A program made the position numbers and the translations under genes. The notes below the pieces were generated by a model. That model saw only the letters and a list, made by a program, of their open reading frames with translations. It ran no database searches and was not told the origin of the DNA. Positions 18,740 to 26,883 of a stretch of DNA of 64,000 nucleotides are shown piece by piece; position 1 is the first letter of the stretch, and every line of letters starts with the position of its first letter. The stretch is from an uncultured Bacteroidia bacterium. GTDB taxonomy: Bacteria; Bacteroidota; Bacteroidia; Bacteroidales; F082. The stretch is from the NCBI GenBank assembly GCA_902770835.1, contig CACXUM010000002.1, forward strand, positions 42,714 to 106,713, in the 5' to 3' direction.

Positions 18740-19567
18740 ATGAAAAAGTTAATCCATATCGTAATAATCCTTTTAATTGCGTTTTCAGCGAGAGCGCAAA
18801 ACCATACGTTGGAAGACTATTGGAAAGATGTGGATTTCTCAGACACTGCGTTGATTTCAAGCAAAACACTGTCGGACAAATTGGTCAATTATTTCTATTC
18901 GTTTACTGATGGCGACGAACAACGTTTTGATAGTCTGTCGATTGCGGGTTTGTCTGTAGTTCTTGGCAAAGCCAAAGTCAATATGAAATATTATGAGTAC
19001 ATTCTCGAATTTGCTTTGAATGGTTATACGAACATGGGAAGAACGCAAGTTGTTGATTATCTGCTAAATTATCCTATGTTATTTGAAGGAGAGATTTCAA
19101 TGAAAGAAGGTCAGCGACTTGATTCCATCACTGAGCCATATCAAAGAGTAAAGGTTGGTGTCAAAGCCCCTGATTATTCGGGCGTTACAATTGATGGTAA
19201 GTCGTTCCATCTATATGGTTCTCAAGCCAAATACAGCATTGTCGTTTTTTGGTCAACGGATTGCGAATACTGCCATGATTTTTTGGTACAGATTCGCAAG
19301 AATCTTGATTTAAAATCTGATTTTGAATTGGTTACATTTGCCTTAGCTGAAAATCAGGATGATGTGGAAAGAGCCGTAAAAAAAATGCGTCTGCCCGGAT
19401 TCCATTTCTATGATGAACTACGCTGGGAAGGCAAGGCCTTTTTGGATTACCATGTCAGTTCCACGCCTACCGTATTCGTTTTGGATAAAGACAAGATGAT
19501 TGTGTGCAAACCATACGATTGGAAAGAGTTGAAGGAATGGTTGATATTGAATAATTTAAAAAATTGA
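18740..19567 (+). CDS. Secreted thioredoxin-fold (TlpA/ResA-like) protein
   Basis: A 275-residue protein with a signal peptide (MKKLIHIVIILLIAFSARAQ). The N-terminal domain of about 120 residues is helical and typical of Bacteroidota TlpA-like proteins. The C-terminal thioredoxin domain begins KVGVKAPDYSGVTIDGKSF, with the redox motif in STDCEYCHDF (CxxC) and a cis-Pro in SSTPTVFVLD. A periplasmic thiol-disulfide role is expected, keeping cysteines reduced or maturing cytochromes. It precedes the cell-wall hydrolase fusion by 13 bases and is probably co-transcribed with it. Confidence 0.85.
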   Translation: MKKLIHIVIILLIAFSARAQNHTLEDYWKDVDFSDTALISSKTLSDKLVNYFYSFTDGDEQRFDSLSIAGLSVVLGKAKVNMKYYEYILEFALNGYTNMGRTQVVDYLLNYPMLFEGEISMKEGQRLDSITEPYQRVKVGVKAPDYSGVTIDGKSFHLYGSQAKYSIVVFWSTDCEYCHDFLVQIRKNLDLKSDFELVTFALAENQDDVERAVKKMRLPGFHFYDELRWEGKAFLDYHVSSTPTVFVLDKDKMIVCKPYDWKELKEWLILNNLKN

Positions 19568-19580
19568 AAATTATATAGTT

Positions 19581-22538
19581 ATGAATAGATTTAAGTATGT
19601 AGTTCTTTGTGCTTTGGCCTTTGCATTTGGCCAAAGTTTTGCCCAAGATGCGGAATCGCGCTGGGTGGATTCAGTGTATAACAGCCTTAGTTTGGAGCAG
19701 CGCGTGGGTCAGTTGATTTGTTTGCGTGCCAACCAGCCCGACAAGCCTTTTTATGAAGATGTGGCGAAGTACATCAAGCAGTACAACATCGGTGGTGTGT
19801 GTTTTTTCCGCGCCGATGCCGAGGCTCAGGTGAACCAAACCAATGCGTGGCAGGCATTGGCGAAAACACCGTTGATGGTCAGCATTGACGCGGAATGGGG
19901 ATTGGCCATGCGCGTGAAGAAAACCATCGCTTATCCATATCAGATGACTTTGGGTGCGATAGATGATAACGAATTGATTTACAGGATGGGACAGCAGGTG
20001 GCCGAGCAATGCCAGCGCATGGGTATCCATGTGAATTTCGCTCCTGTCGTTGATGTCAATTCCAATGCGGCCAACCCTGTGATTGGAATGCGCAGTTTTG
20101 GTGAAGACCCTGAAAAAGTGGGAGAAAAAGGCGCGGCGTATGCCTTAGGTATGCAAAGCAAGGGACTGATTACCAGCATGAAACATTTCCCTGGACATGG
20201 CAACACGGCCACCGATTCACACATGACTTTGCCTACGGTCACGAGGACGATTGACGAAGTGCGCGACATTGAATTGTCGCCTTTCCGCCATCTGATTGCC
20301 AACGGCGTGAACGGTGCAATGGTTGGACACTTGTATTTCCCTGCCATTGAGAAAGTTAAGAACACTTCTTCCTCGCTGTCATACGGTGTTGTGACTGAAC
20401 TGTTGAAGAATGAGATGGGCTTTGAAGGCCTGATTTTCACCGATGGACTCGACATGAAGGGTGTTTCGGAGAAAGTGAAACCTGACAGTGTACCTTACGC
20501 GGCTTTCATGGCGGGCAACGATGTGCTGATTTTGCCCCACAATGTGCCTTTCGCCATCAAGACCATCAAGGCGGCGGCAGAACGCGATCCACAAGCGGCG
20601 GCGCGTTTGGAGGAAAGTTGCAAGAAAATCCTTCGTTATAAGTATCGTGTAGGCTTGAACGACTACAAGCCAACGCCCACGGCCAATTTGATGACCGACT
20701 TGAAAAAGAGCCAATATTTGGACTTGCGCCAGCAGTTGTATGATGAGGCTATCACTTTGCTTCGCAATGAAAATCAGGTGATTCCGTTGGCAAACAACAA
20801 GAAAATCGCCGTGGTGACCATCGGAAACACAAAAAACGATGTGAACGAAGGACTTGTCGCAAAGGGTTTCAGCACCACTTCTTTCGTGGTTGCAAAGGAT
20901 AATATCGCCTCAAAATCAGCGGAATGGCTGAAGAAATTAGAAAAATTCGATTTGGTGGTGGTCAACATTGAGAAAACGTCGATGTTCGCCAACAAAGACT
21001 ACGGCATCACGGAGGAAACGGTGAAGTTCTTCAACCGTCTTGTAGCACAGAACGATGTGATTCTCAACCTTTTCGCTTGTCCGTATGCCTTGGACATGTT
21101 CCGCATCAACAACAGTGTAAAAGGTGTGGTGGTGGCCTATCAGGACGAAGTGCCGGCGGTGAATGCCGTTGTGAAATTATTGTCTGGCGAGATGGAAGCC
21201 CACGGCACGCTGCCCGTTTCAGTGAGCAAGTTCAAGTGCGGCGACGGCATTGTGGCTCTGCTTCCCGAAAGGAAAACGCAAGTCCTTCCTGAAAATGAGA
21301 TTCCTTCCAGGATTGTACAACCTGAAAATGTGCAAGTTACATCGTTGCCTGTTGGCAATATGCCACCAAAATATGCCGCCAAATTGGATTCCGTCGCTTT
21401 GTTGGGCATTCAAAAAAGAGCCTATCCGGGATGCCAAATCGTGGCCATGAAGGATGGTAAAACGGTGTACGACAAGTGTTTCGGAAATTTTACCTACGGC
21501 GGTGGGCATAAAGTGCAGCCTGACGACCTTTATGACATCGCCTCATGCACCAAAATTTTCGCTTCGACGCTGGCAATCATGAAGTTATACGATGAAGGAC
21601 TCATTGATTTGAATAAGACTTTGGCCGATTTTTTCCCTTATTTGAAAAATAACCCACATGGCAAGCTGAAACTCATTGAGATTATGACCCATCAGGCGGG
21701 GCTGAAGGCCTGGGTGCCTTTCTTTAAAGTTACGATGAACGAAAACGGCCCGATGCCTGAGTTCTACAGCGACCAAATCGATGAAAACCATAATGTTAGG
21801 GTGGCCGAAAATCTCTACCTAATTAATGATTATGAGGACCGCATTTTCGATTCCGTTTCCAAGACTGCGTTGGGAAGGAAGAAATATTTGTATAGCGACA
21901 TGGGGTTCTATTACATCCCGAAAATCGTGAAACAAATTACAAATCAGCACATTGAGGATTTTCTGCAACAAGAGTTCTATTTCCCGATGGGGTTGAACCA
22001 CATCTGCTACAAGCCGTTGAACCATTTCACCCGCGAGCAGATTGCCCCGACCGAGAACGACACCGTTTTTCGTCGCCAGTTGATTTGGGGCGACGTCCAC
22101 GACCAAGCTGCTGCCATGTTTGGAGGTGTGGCGGGTCATGCGGGGCTTTTCGCCAACGCCCACGACCTTGCGGTACTGATGCAAATGCTTTTAGATGAAG
22201 GCGTTTACAATGGTGTGCGCTATCTGAAGCCAGAAACGGTTCGCTACTTCACCAAAGCACCCTTTGCCGCTACCAACAGCAACCGTCGTGGCATTGGTTT
22301 CGACAAGTTGCCGCTTGAGAAGAAAGGCACATGCACCGCTTCCAAAAAAGGCTCGATGAAGGGCTTTGGACATACGGGTTTCACAGGTACTTTCGTTTGG
22401 GCCGACCCAGCTAATGACATGATTATCATATTTTTATCCAACCGCGTCTATCCCGATGCCGAGCCGAACAGGTTGGTGAGTACGGGTATTCGCACCGTTT
22501 TGCATGATATTCTTTATGAGGCTTATCCGATAAAATAG
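19581..22538 (+). CDS. Fusion of GH3 beta-N-acetylglucosaminidase (NagZ-like) and beta-lactamase-family serine hydrolase
   Basis: A 985-residue secreted protein with a signal peptide cleaved after SFAQ. Residues about 25-360 form a GH3 domain with the NagZ signature KHFPGHGNTATDSH and a nucleophile Asp in FTDGLDMKGV. Residues about 390-560 are the GH3 C-terminal sandwich. Residues about 600-985 are a serine hydrolase of the class C beta-lactamase/PBP4-like fold, with the SxxK motif in ASCTKIFAS, YSDMGFYY in the YxN position, and HTGFTG as the third motif. NagZ trims GlcNAc from muropeptides and the C-terminal fold acts on D-Ala peptides or esters. Joining them in one exported protein points to peptidoglycan turnover; the substrate of the C-terminal half is inferred. 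Confidence 0.9.
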   Translation: MNRFKYVVLCALAFAFGQSFAQDAESRWVDSVYNSLSLEQRVGQLICLRANQPDKPFYEDVAKYIKQYNIGGVCFFRADAEAQVNQTNAWQALAKTPLMVSIDAEWGLAMRVKKTIAYPYQMTLGAIDDNELIYRMGQQVAEQCQRMGIHVNFAPVVDVNSNAANPVIGMRSFGEDPEKVGEKGAAYALGMQSKGLITSMKHFPGHGNTATDSHMTLPTVTRTIDEVRDIELSPFRHLIANGVNGAMVGHLYFPAIEKVKNTSSSLSYGVVTELLKNEMGFEGLIFTDGLDMKGVSEKVKPDSVPYAAFMAGNDVLILPHNVPFAIKTIKAAAERDPQAAARLEESCKKILRYKYRVGLNDYKPTPTANLMTDLKKSQYLDLRQQLYDEAITLLRNENQVIPLANNKKIAVVTIGNTKNDVNEGLVAKGFSTTSFVVAKDNIASKSAEWLKKLEKFDLVVVNIEKTSMFANKDYGITEETVKFFNRLVAQNDVILNLFACPYALDMFRINNSVKGVVVAYQDEVPAVNAVVKLLSGEMEAHGTLPVSVSKFKCGDGIVALLPERKTQVLPENEIPSRIVQPENVQVTSLPVGNMPPKYAAKLDSVALLGIQKRAYPGCQIVAMKDGKTVYDKCFGNFTYGGGHKVQPDDLYDIASCTKIFASTLAIMKLYDEGLIDLNKTLADFFPYLKNNPHGKLKLIEIMTHQAGLKAWVPFFKVTMNENGPMPEFYSDQIDENHNVRVAENLYLINDYEDRIFDSVSKTALGRKKYLYSDMGFYYIPKIVKQITNQHIEDFLQQEFYFPMGLNHICYKPLNHFTREQIAPTENDTVFRRQLIWGDVHDQAAAMFGGVAGHAGLFANAHDLAVLMQMLLDEGVYNGVRYLKPETVRYFTKAPFAATNSNRRGIGFDKLPLEKKGTCTASKKGSMKGFGHTGFTGTFVWADPANDMIIIFLSNRVYPDAEPNRLVSTGIRTVLHDILYEAYPIK

Positions 22539-22540
22539 GC

Positions 22541-23131
22541 TCAATTATCCTCAAAATTTTTGGGGAAATGTCTCCACATCTCGTAACGTTTACCTGCCTG
22601 ATTTACAAACGTTTGCCACATGGCTTCTGCGGGCAGTTCGAAGAGTTGTTGTGTCGTGATGTCGCCGATGAGCCATGTGTTGCGTACCAATTCACTGACC
22701 AATTGCCCTGAGTCCCAACCTGAATAGCCCAAATAGAATCGGGTGTTTTCCTCGTTGGCTATTCCAGTGGCAATCAATGTTTTGAGTGTTTCCACCTCGC
22801 CGCCCCAATACAAGCCCTCGATGATGGGGCAAGAGTCGGGGATGAGGTCGCCGAGGGTGTGGATGAAAAACAGTTGGTTGTCGGAAACGGGGCCGCCGAG
22901 GTAGACAGGCGCGTCGAATTCGGGGAAATCGTCGACGATTTGGTTGACGCTCGCGTTCAACGTCTTGTTGATGATGACGCCGAAACTGCCCTCCGCCTCC
23001 TCGTGGTCGATGAGCAGAATCACCGACCTCCCGAAGTGGAAATCATTCATTAATGGCTCGGAAATCAGGATGTTACCAGGTTTCGGATCCAATGAATTGC
23101 TTCGTATGACAAACTTTTCGCCTAAATCCAT
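22541..23131 (-). CDS. YqgE/AlgH family protein
   Basis: A 196-residue cytoplasmic protein of the UPF0301 (YqgE/AlgH) family. It contains PKPGNILISEPLMND, a GSFGVIINKTLN segment and, further on, VYLGGPVS and FYLGYSGWDSGQLVSEL. The biochemical role is not established; AlgH was first described as a regulator of alginate genes in Pseudomonas. It is convergent with the GH3 fusion, whose stop is 2 bases away. The -7 box lies only 3 bases upstream of the ATG, so the mRNA may be leaderless. Confidence 0.92.
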   Translation of the reverse strand: MDLGEKFVIRSNSLDPKPGNILISEPLMNDFHFGRSVILLIDHEEAEGSFGVIINKTLNASVNQIVDDFPEFDAPVYLGGPVSDNQLFFIHTLGDLIPDSCPIIEGLYWGGEVETLKTLIATGIANEENTRFYLGYSGWDSGQLVSELVRNTWLIGDITTQQLFELPAEAMWQTFVNQAGKRYEMWRHFPKNFEDN

Positions 23132-23134
23132 AGC

Positions 23135-23143
23135 GCAAAAGTA
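23135..23143 (-). promoter_or_regulatory. -7 box for the YqgE gene
   Basis: TACTTTTGC on the minus strand, almost touching the start codon at 23131. Confidence 0.5.
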
Positions 23144-23175
23144 GACTTTTTGGGCGATATTCGGGCCATAATTCG

Positions 23176-23183
23176 TAATTTTG
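23176..23183 (+). promoter_or_regulatory. -7 box for the murL-murD pair
   Basis: TAATTTTG, 19 bases before the TTG start at 23203. The divergent YqgE box is 32 bases away, so the two promoters overlap. Confidence 0.5.
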
Positions 23184-23202
23184 TGGCAAAAATCGGACTA
23201 TT

Positions 23203-24513
23203 TTGAAACGGACTGACAATCAACATAAGTTTGACGCCTTGCGCGAGGAGTTTTCGACGTTCACTTTTGAGCGGCAAACGGTGAAACGCGAAAACGGAGC
23301 TTTGTCGTTGGCTTTCGACTTCAACCTCGACGACCGCTATCATTTTCACCCAACGCTCGAAATACCAGCGCTTTATGTCTTTGATTGGGAGCGTATTCCA
23401 GGGGAACAGTTGCAGGCTTTGGCGTTCCAAATCGGGATGACAGAGTTGGTGAGTTATTGGAAAATCGCTTGCCCGAAAAGGGTAGTGGTGAAGCCGTTTT
23501 CACTCACCGATTCGCAGAAAGCGTTTTGGAAGAAACTGTATTACAATGGTTTGGGTGAGTTTTTGTATTTGAATTGCATTTCGGTTTCGGAAGATGATTT
23601 GATGCAGATTGAATCCGTTGGAAACCAATCTTTTGCGAAGGTTGACTTGCCGCTTGAAGAGCGAACTTTGGTTCCCATCGGTGGCGGAAAGGATTCAGTG
23701 GTCACTTTGGAATGTTTGCGAGGCCAAATGCCTGTTGTTCCGATGATTGTCAACCCGCGAGGCGCGACTTTGAATTGCGTCAAGACGGCAGGCTACGGCG
23801 GAAACGACTTCATCGTCATCAACCGCACCCTTGACCCAACCATGCTGAAACTCAATGCGGAAGGCTACTTGAACGGTCACACACCATTTTCGGCTTTGTT
23901 GGCGTTCATTGGCGTTTTGGTGGCTTTCGGAAGCCGTTCAAGATACATCGCTTTGTCGAACGAAAACAGCGCGAATGAGAGCACCGTTCCCGGGACGAAT
24001 ATTAATCACCAATACAGCAAATCCATCGAGTTTGAGCGCGATTTCAGGAATTATGTGGCTGAGAATTTGAATGATAAAGTACAGTATTTCAGTTTTTTGC
24101 GTCCGTTGAGCGAATTGCAGATTGCAAAATTGTTCGCCCAATGCGAGGCCTATCATTCTGTGTTTCGCAGTTGCAATGTGGGTAGTAAGACCGATTCTTG
24201 GTGCGGCCATTGCCCCAAGTGCCTGTTCACTTGGATTATCCTGTCTCCCTTCCTTTCGAGGGAAAAACTGACAGCTATTTTTGGCAAAGACCTGATGGCG
24301 GACGATAGTTTACGGCCTATCTATGAGGAACTTAACGGAACGGCAGAAGTGAAGCCTTTCGAGTGTGTCGGCACGGTGGAGGAGGTGCGGGCTTGCATGG
24401 AGGCCGCGAATGGGAATCGAGATAAAGTGAACGAAATTCTCAACCGCTTCAACAACGAGCATTTCCTGCCCGAGAAGTTTGAACAAATCTTAAAATCCCG
24501 TCTTCATGTTTGA
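23203..24513 (+). CDS. murL: MurL-like UDP-MurNAc-L-Ala-L-Glu epimerase
   Basis: A 436-residue protein with an N-terminal region of about 140 residues and a central PP-loop-like nucleotide motif VPIGGGKDSVVTLE. Further on are LNGHTPFSALLAFIGVL, SNENSANESTVPG and a C-terminal cluster SWCGHCPKC. This layout, and overlap with a murD-type gene, matches MurL, known from Xanthomonas, where MurD2 adds L-glutamate to UDP-MurNAc-L-Ala and MurL then epimerises it to D-glutamate in an ATP-dependent reaction. The start is a TTG; no ATG or GTG lies in frame near the promoter. The assignment combines recognised motifs with context; no alignment was run. Confidence 0.75.
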   Translation: MKRTDNQHKFDALREEFSTFTFERQTVKRENGALSLAFDFNLDDRYHFHPTLEIPALYVFDWERIPGEQLQALAFQIGMTELVSYWKIACPKRVVVKPFSLTDSQKAFWKKLYYNGLGEFLYLNCISVSEDDLMQIESVGNQSFAKVDLPLEERTLVPIGGGKDSVVTLECLRGQMPVVPMIVNPRGATLNCVKTAGYGGNDFIVINRTLDPTMLKLNAEGYLNGHTPFSALLAFIGVLVAFGSRSRYIALSNENSANESTVPGTNINHQYSKSIEFERDFRNYVAENLNDKVQYFSFLRPLSELQIAKLFAQCEAYHSVFRSCNVGSKTDSWCGHCPKCLFTWIILSPFLSREKLTAIFGKDLMADDSLRPIYEELNGTAEVKPFECVGTVEEVRACMEAANGNRDKVNEILNRFNNEHFLPEKFEQILKSRLHV

Positions 24514-25813
24514 CTTGATACTCAATCGGTTGCGCGGCAAGCGCATTTTGATTCTCGGCTTTGGGCGCGAGGGGAAATCTTCGTTCCGCTTTGTGCAAAA
24601 GTATTTGCCTGAAGCGGTCGTCGCGGTGGCAGACAAGAACGAAATGGAAGGCGTGAAACATTTTGGAAACCAGTATCTTGAGGCGATGTACAACTACGAC
24701 ATCGTCATCAAGACACCGGGCATTTCCTTGAAGGATTTCGACACGAAAGGGGTGGAGATTACCTCGCAAACCGACCTGTTTCTCAGTCAGTTCCATGCGC
24801 AAACCATCGGCATTTCAGGCACCAAGGGCAAAAGTACGACCACGAGCCTGATTTACCATCTTTTGAAATCCTCTGGCCGCGACGCTATCTTGACGGGCAA
24901 CATCGGGATTCCCTGTTTTGACATCATGGAGGATATCAAGCCTGATTCCATCGTGGTTTATGAGCTTTCGGCGCATCAGTTGGAGTATGTGCATAATAGT
25001 CCGCATGTGGGCGTTTTGCTGAATGTTTTTGAGGAACATCTCGACCATTTCGGCACTTTTGAGCGTTACAAGTCGGCGAAACTCAATCTTTTACGCTTCA
25101 TGGGTGAAGACGATACTGCCATCATTCACGACACGCTGATTAATGATGCGCTTCGCGTCATTGCGAGCAAAGCGAAGCAATCCAGAGTATTCACACAGTG
25201 CGATTTTGACGAAATCGACCGCACTGCATTACCCTTGATAGGCGATCATAACTATCTGAATGTCAAGGCGGCACTGTTGGCTTGCGATGCCTACGGTGTT
25301 GATTATCGGGAATTGATACCTTATTTATATACCTTCAAACCTTTGGAGCATCGTTTGGAGCTAATCGGCACATTTGGCGGCGTGACCTTCGTCAACGACA
25401 GTATTTCCACCATCCCGCAAGCGGCGATTTCAGCATGTAAGGCATTGCAAAAGGTTGATTTCCTGTTGCTTGGAGGCTTCGACCGGGGCATTGACTATCA
25501 GCCTTTGGTGGACTACCTGAAAGAAAATCCAGTTCCGCATCTGCTCTTCACAGGCAAGGCTGGGGAAAGGATGATGCAACTGATGGACGGCATTTCGATA
25601 GGCTCAATGACCAAGATTCCTGAGTCTGTCGAAGGGCCGTCTTTATTCGATTATTCCAATATGGAAGAGGCGTTTGCCTATTTAAAAAACCACGCCAAGC
25701 AAGGCGATGTCTGCCTGCTTTCGCCTGCTGCGTCAAGTTACGACCAATACAAGAATTTCGAGGAACGCGGGCGGAAGTTCAAGGCATTGGCGGAGGCCTT
25801 TGGGGAAAAATGA
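24506..25813 (+). CDS. murD: UDP-N-acetylmuramoyl-L-alanine glutamate ligase (MurD or MurD2 type)
   Basis: A 435-residue Mur ligase. The N-terminal domain opens KRILILGFGREGKSS, the ATP-binding loop is GTKGKSTTTSLIYHLL (usual GTNGKTT), and later motifs are YELSAHQLEY, NVFEEHLDHFG and the C-terminal-domain NDSISTIPQA. It joins glutamate to UDP-MurNAc-L-Ala in the cytoplasm. Overlap by 8 bases with the MurL-like gene suggests it uses L-glutamate (MurD2). At residues about 215-228 the sequence ALRVIASKAKQSR is encoded by a palindromic repeat half-copy (see the repeat at 25149). A strong terminator follows immediately. Confidence 0.9.
   Translation: MFDLILNRLRGKRILILGFGREGKSSFRFVQKYLPEAVVAVADKNEMEGVKHFGNQYLEAMYNYDIVIKTPGISLKDFDTKGVEITSQTDLFLSQFHAQTIGISGTKGKSTTTSLIYHLLKSSGRDAILTGNIGIPCFDIMEDIKPDSIVVYELSAHQLEYVHNSPHVGVLLNVFEEHLDHFGTFERYKSAKLNLLRFMGEDDTAIIHDTLINDALRVIASKAKQSRVFTQCDFDEIDRTALPLIGDHNYLNVKAALLACDAYGVDYRELIPYLYTFKPLEHRLELIGTFGGVTFVNDSISTIPQAAISACKALQKVDFLLLGGFDRGIDYQPLVDYLKENPVPHLLFTGKAGERMMQLMDGISIGSMTKIPESVEGPSLFDYSNMEEAFAYLKNHAKQGDVCLLSPAASSYDQYKNFEERGRKFKALAEAFGEK
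25149..25186 (+). repeat. Half-copy of a palindromic repeat inserted in frame in murD
   Basis: A 38-base stretch containing GCGTCATTGCGAG (25155-25167) and GAAGCAATCCAGA. It matches 27837-27874 with one mismatch. It encodes the murD residues LRVIASKAKQSR without breaking the frame. The mirror-image right half seen at 27886-27917 is absent here. Confidence 0.85.
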
Positions 25814-25842
25814 AAAAAGCCGAGTTGACGCTCGGCTTTTTT
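25813..25842. terminator. Bidirectional terminator between murD and the M48 gene
   Basis: AAAAAAGCCGAG, loop TTGACG, CTCGGCTTTTTT. The A-tract and T-tract let it serve both converging transcripts. It starts at the last base of the murD stop codon. Confidence 0.88.
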
Positions 25843-25860
25843 CTTGAAACAAATTGAAAA

Positions 25861-26733
25861 TCAGTTCAATTTAATGCCAACCTTCTTCTTTCCGCCCGAA
25901 CCTGAGCCGCCGGAAGTGCCATTTGAGGGCTTTGCGCCAGATGGGTTGGGCGAGGTCATAGTGTAGCCCGCTGCCTCGCACATCTCTTTGACGTGGGCGG
26001 CACGCTTTTGGGTGTTGGGGTGGGTGGAGAACAATTGCGCGATTTTGCTTTGCTGGCTGCTTTCTCCGCTGAGGCTAATCAGCACATTCAGAGCATGATA
26101 CATGGCGTAAGGGTCGACACCGTTTTGGATGCAGAACTGGAAAGCGGTCTCGTCGGCTTCGGTTTCCTGACGACGCGAATAGGCGTTTTGGGCCAATTGC
26201 TGCCCAAGGTCGCCGAGGAAACCTTGAGAGATGGCTCCGGCGGTTTCGCTGAAGGCACCGATTCCGTAACGTGCGGCCACCATCAAATAGGCTGCACGGT
26301 AGGCGTCGCGGACATCTTTATTAATAAGGTGTCCCAATTCATGGCCGATGACGGCAAAAACTTGGTCGTCGTTCATCGCGTCCATCAGGCCGGTATAGAC
26401 GCGCACGCTGCCGTCGCCGCTGGCAAAAGCGTTCACCTCGTTCGACTGATACACCTTGTAGTTCAAATTCAGGTTGCTAATGTTGTGGAAACGTGCCATG
26501 ATGCGGTTAAGGCGTTGGGTATAATCGTTGCTGGCGGGCAAAATGGTGTTTTGTCCGTCGGTTTCCACCATGTACTGGCTGCACAACTGGGCAATCTGTG
26601 CGTCGCTGACGGTAAGGGCCTGCAAAGCGGCGGCTCCGGCATTGGCAGCGGCGTTTTGGTCCACAACTTTGAGTGAGGAGCAACTGGTCGTCATCATTAC
26701 GACAATGGCTCCGATAAGTGCTAATTTCTTCAT
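25861..26733 (-). CDS. M48 family metalloprotease lipoprotein
   Basis: A 290-residue lipoprotein. From the ATG at 26733 the signal MKKLALIGAIVVMMTTSC ends in a Cys lipobox; an earlier TTG would add three residues. The M48 zinc protease motif is VIGHELGHLINKD (HExxH), with a third ligand Glu in RRQETEADETAF. The C-terminal tail is Gly/Ser-rich and Lys-rich. LoiP/YggG-type M48 lipoproteins act in the periplasm on misfolded outer membrane proteins; a similar role is likely. It has its own promoter and a shared terminator, so it is monocistronic. Confidence 0.92.
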   Translation of the reverse strand: MKKLALIGAIVVMMTTSCSSLKVVDQNAAANAGAAALQALTVSDAQIAQLCSQYMVETDGQNTILPASNDYTQRLNRIMARFHNISNLNLNYKVYQSNEVNAFASGDGSVRVYTGLMDAMNDDQVFAVIGHELGHLINKDVRDAYRAAYLMVAARYGIGAFSETAGAISQGFLGDLGQQLAQNAYSRRQETEADETAFQFCIQNGVDPYAMYHALNVLISLSGESSQQSKIAQLFSTHPNTQKRAAHVKEMCEAAGYTMTSPNPSGAKPSNGTSGGSGSGGKKKVGIKLN

Positions 26734-26770
26734 ATTGAACAAGTTTTATGTTAGATTCCGTTTTGTCACG

Positions 26771-26779
26771 GCAAATATA
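26771..26779 (-). promoter_or_regulatory. -7 box for the M48 gene
   Basis: TATATTTGC on the minus strand, 37 bases upstream of the ATG at 26733. Confidence 0.55.
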
Positions 26780-26843
26780 CGGCTAATCGCCGAATTTTTT
26801 TTCAAAAAAATCGATTTTTTTCTTGCAACTTCCAAAATTAATG

Positions 26844-26851
26844 TATCTTTG
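26844..26851 (+). promoter_or_regulatory. -7 box for the SPFH/Arc operon
   Basis: TATCTTTG followed by C, with a TTG at 26824-26826 as a possible -33 element; ATG follows at 26884. Confidence 0.6.
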
Positions 26852-26883
26852 CAGCATCAAAATAATATCAAAATAATATCATT

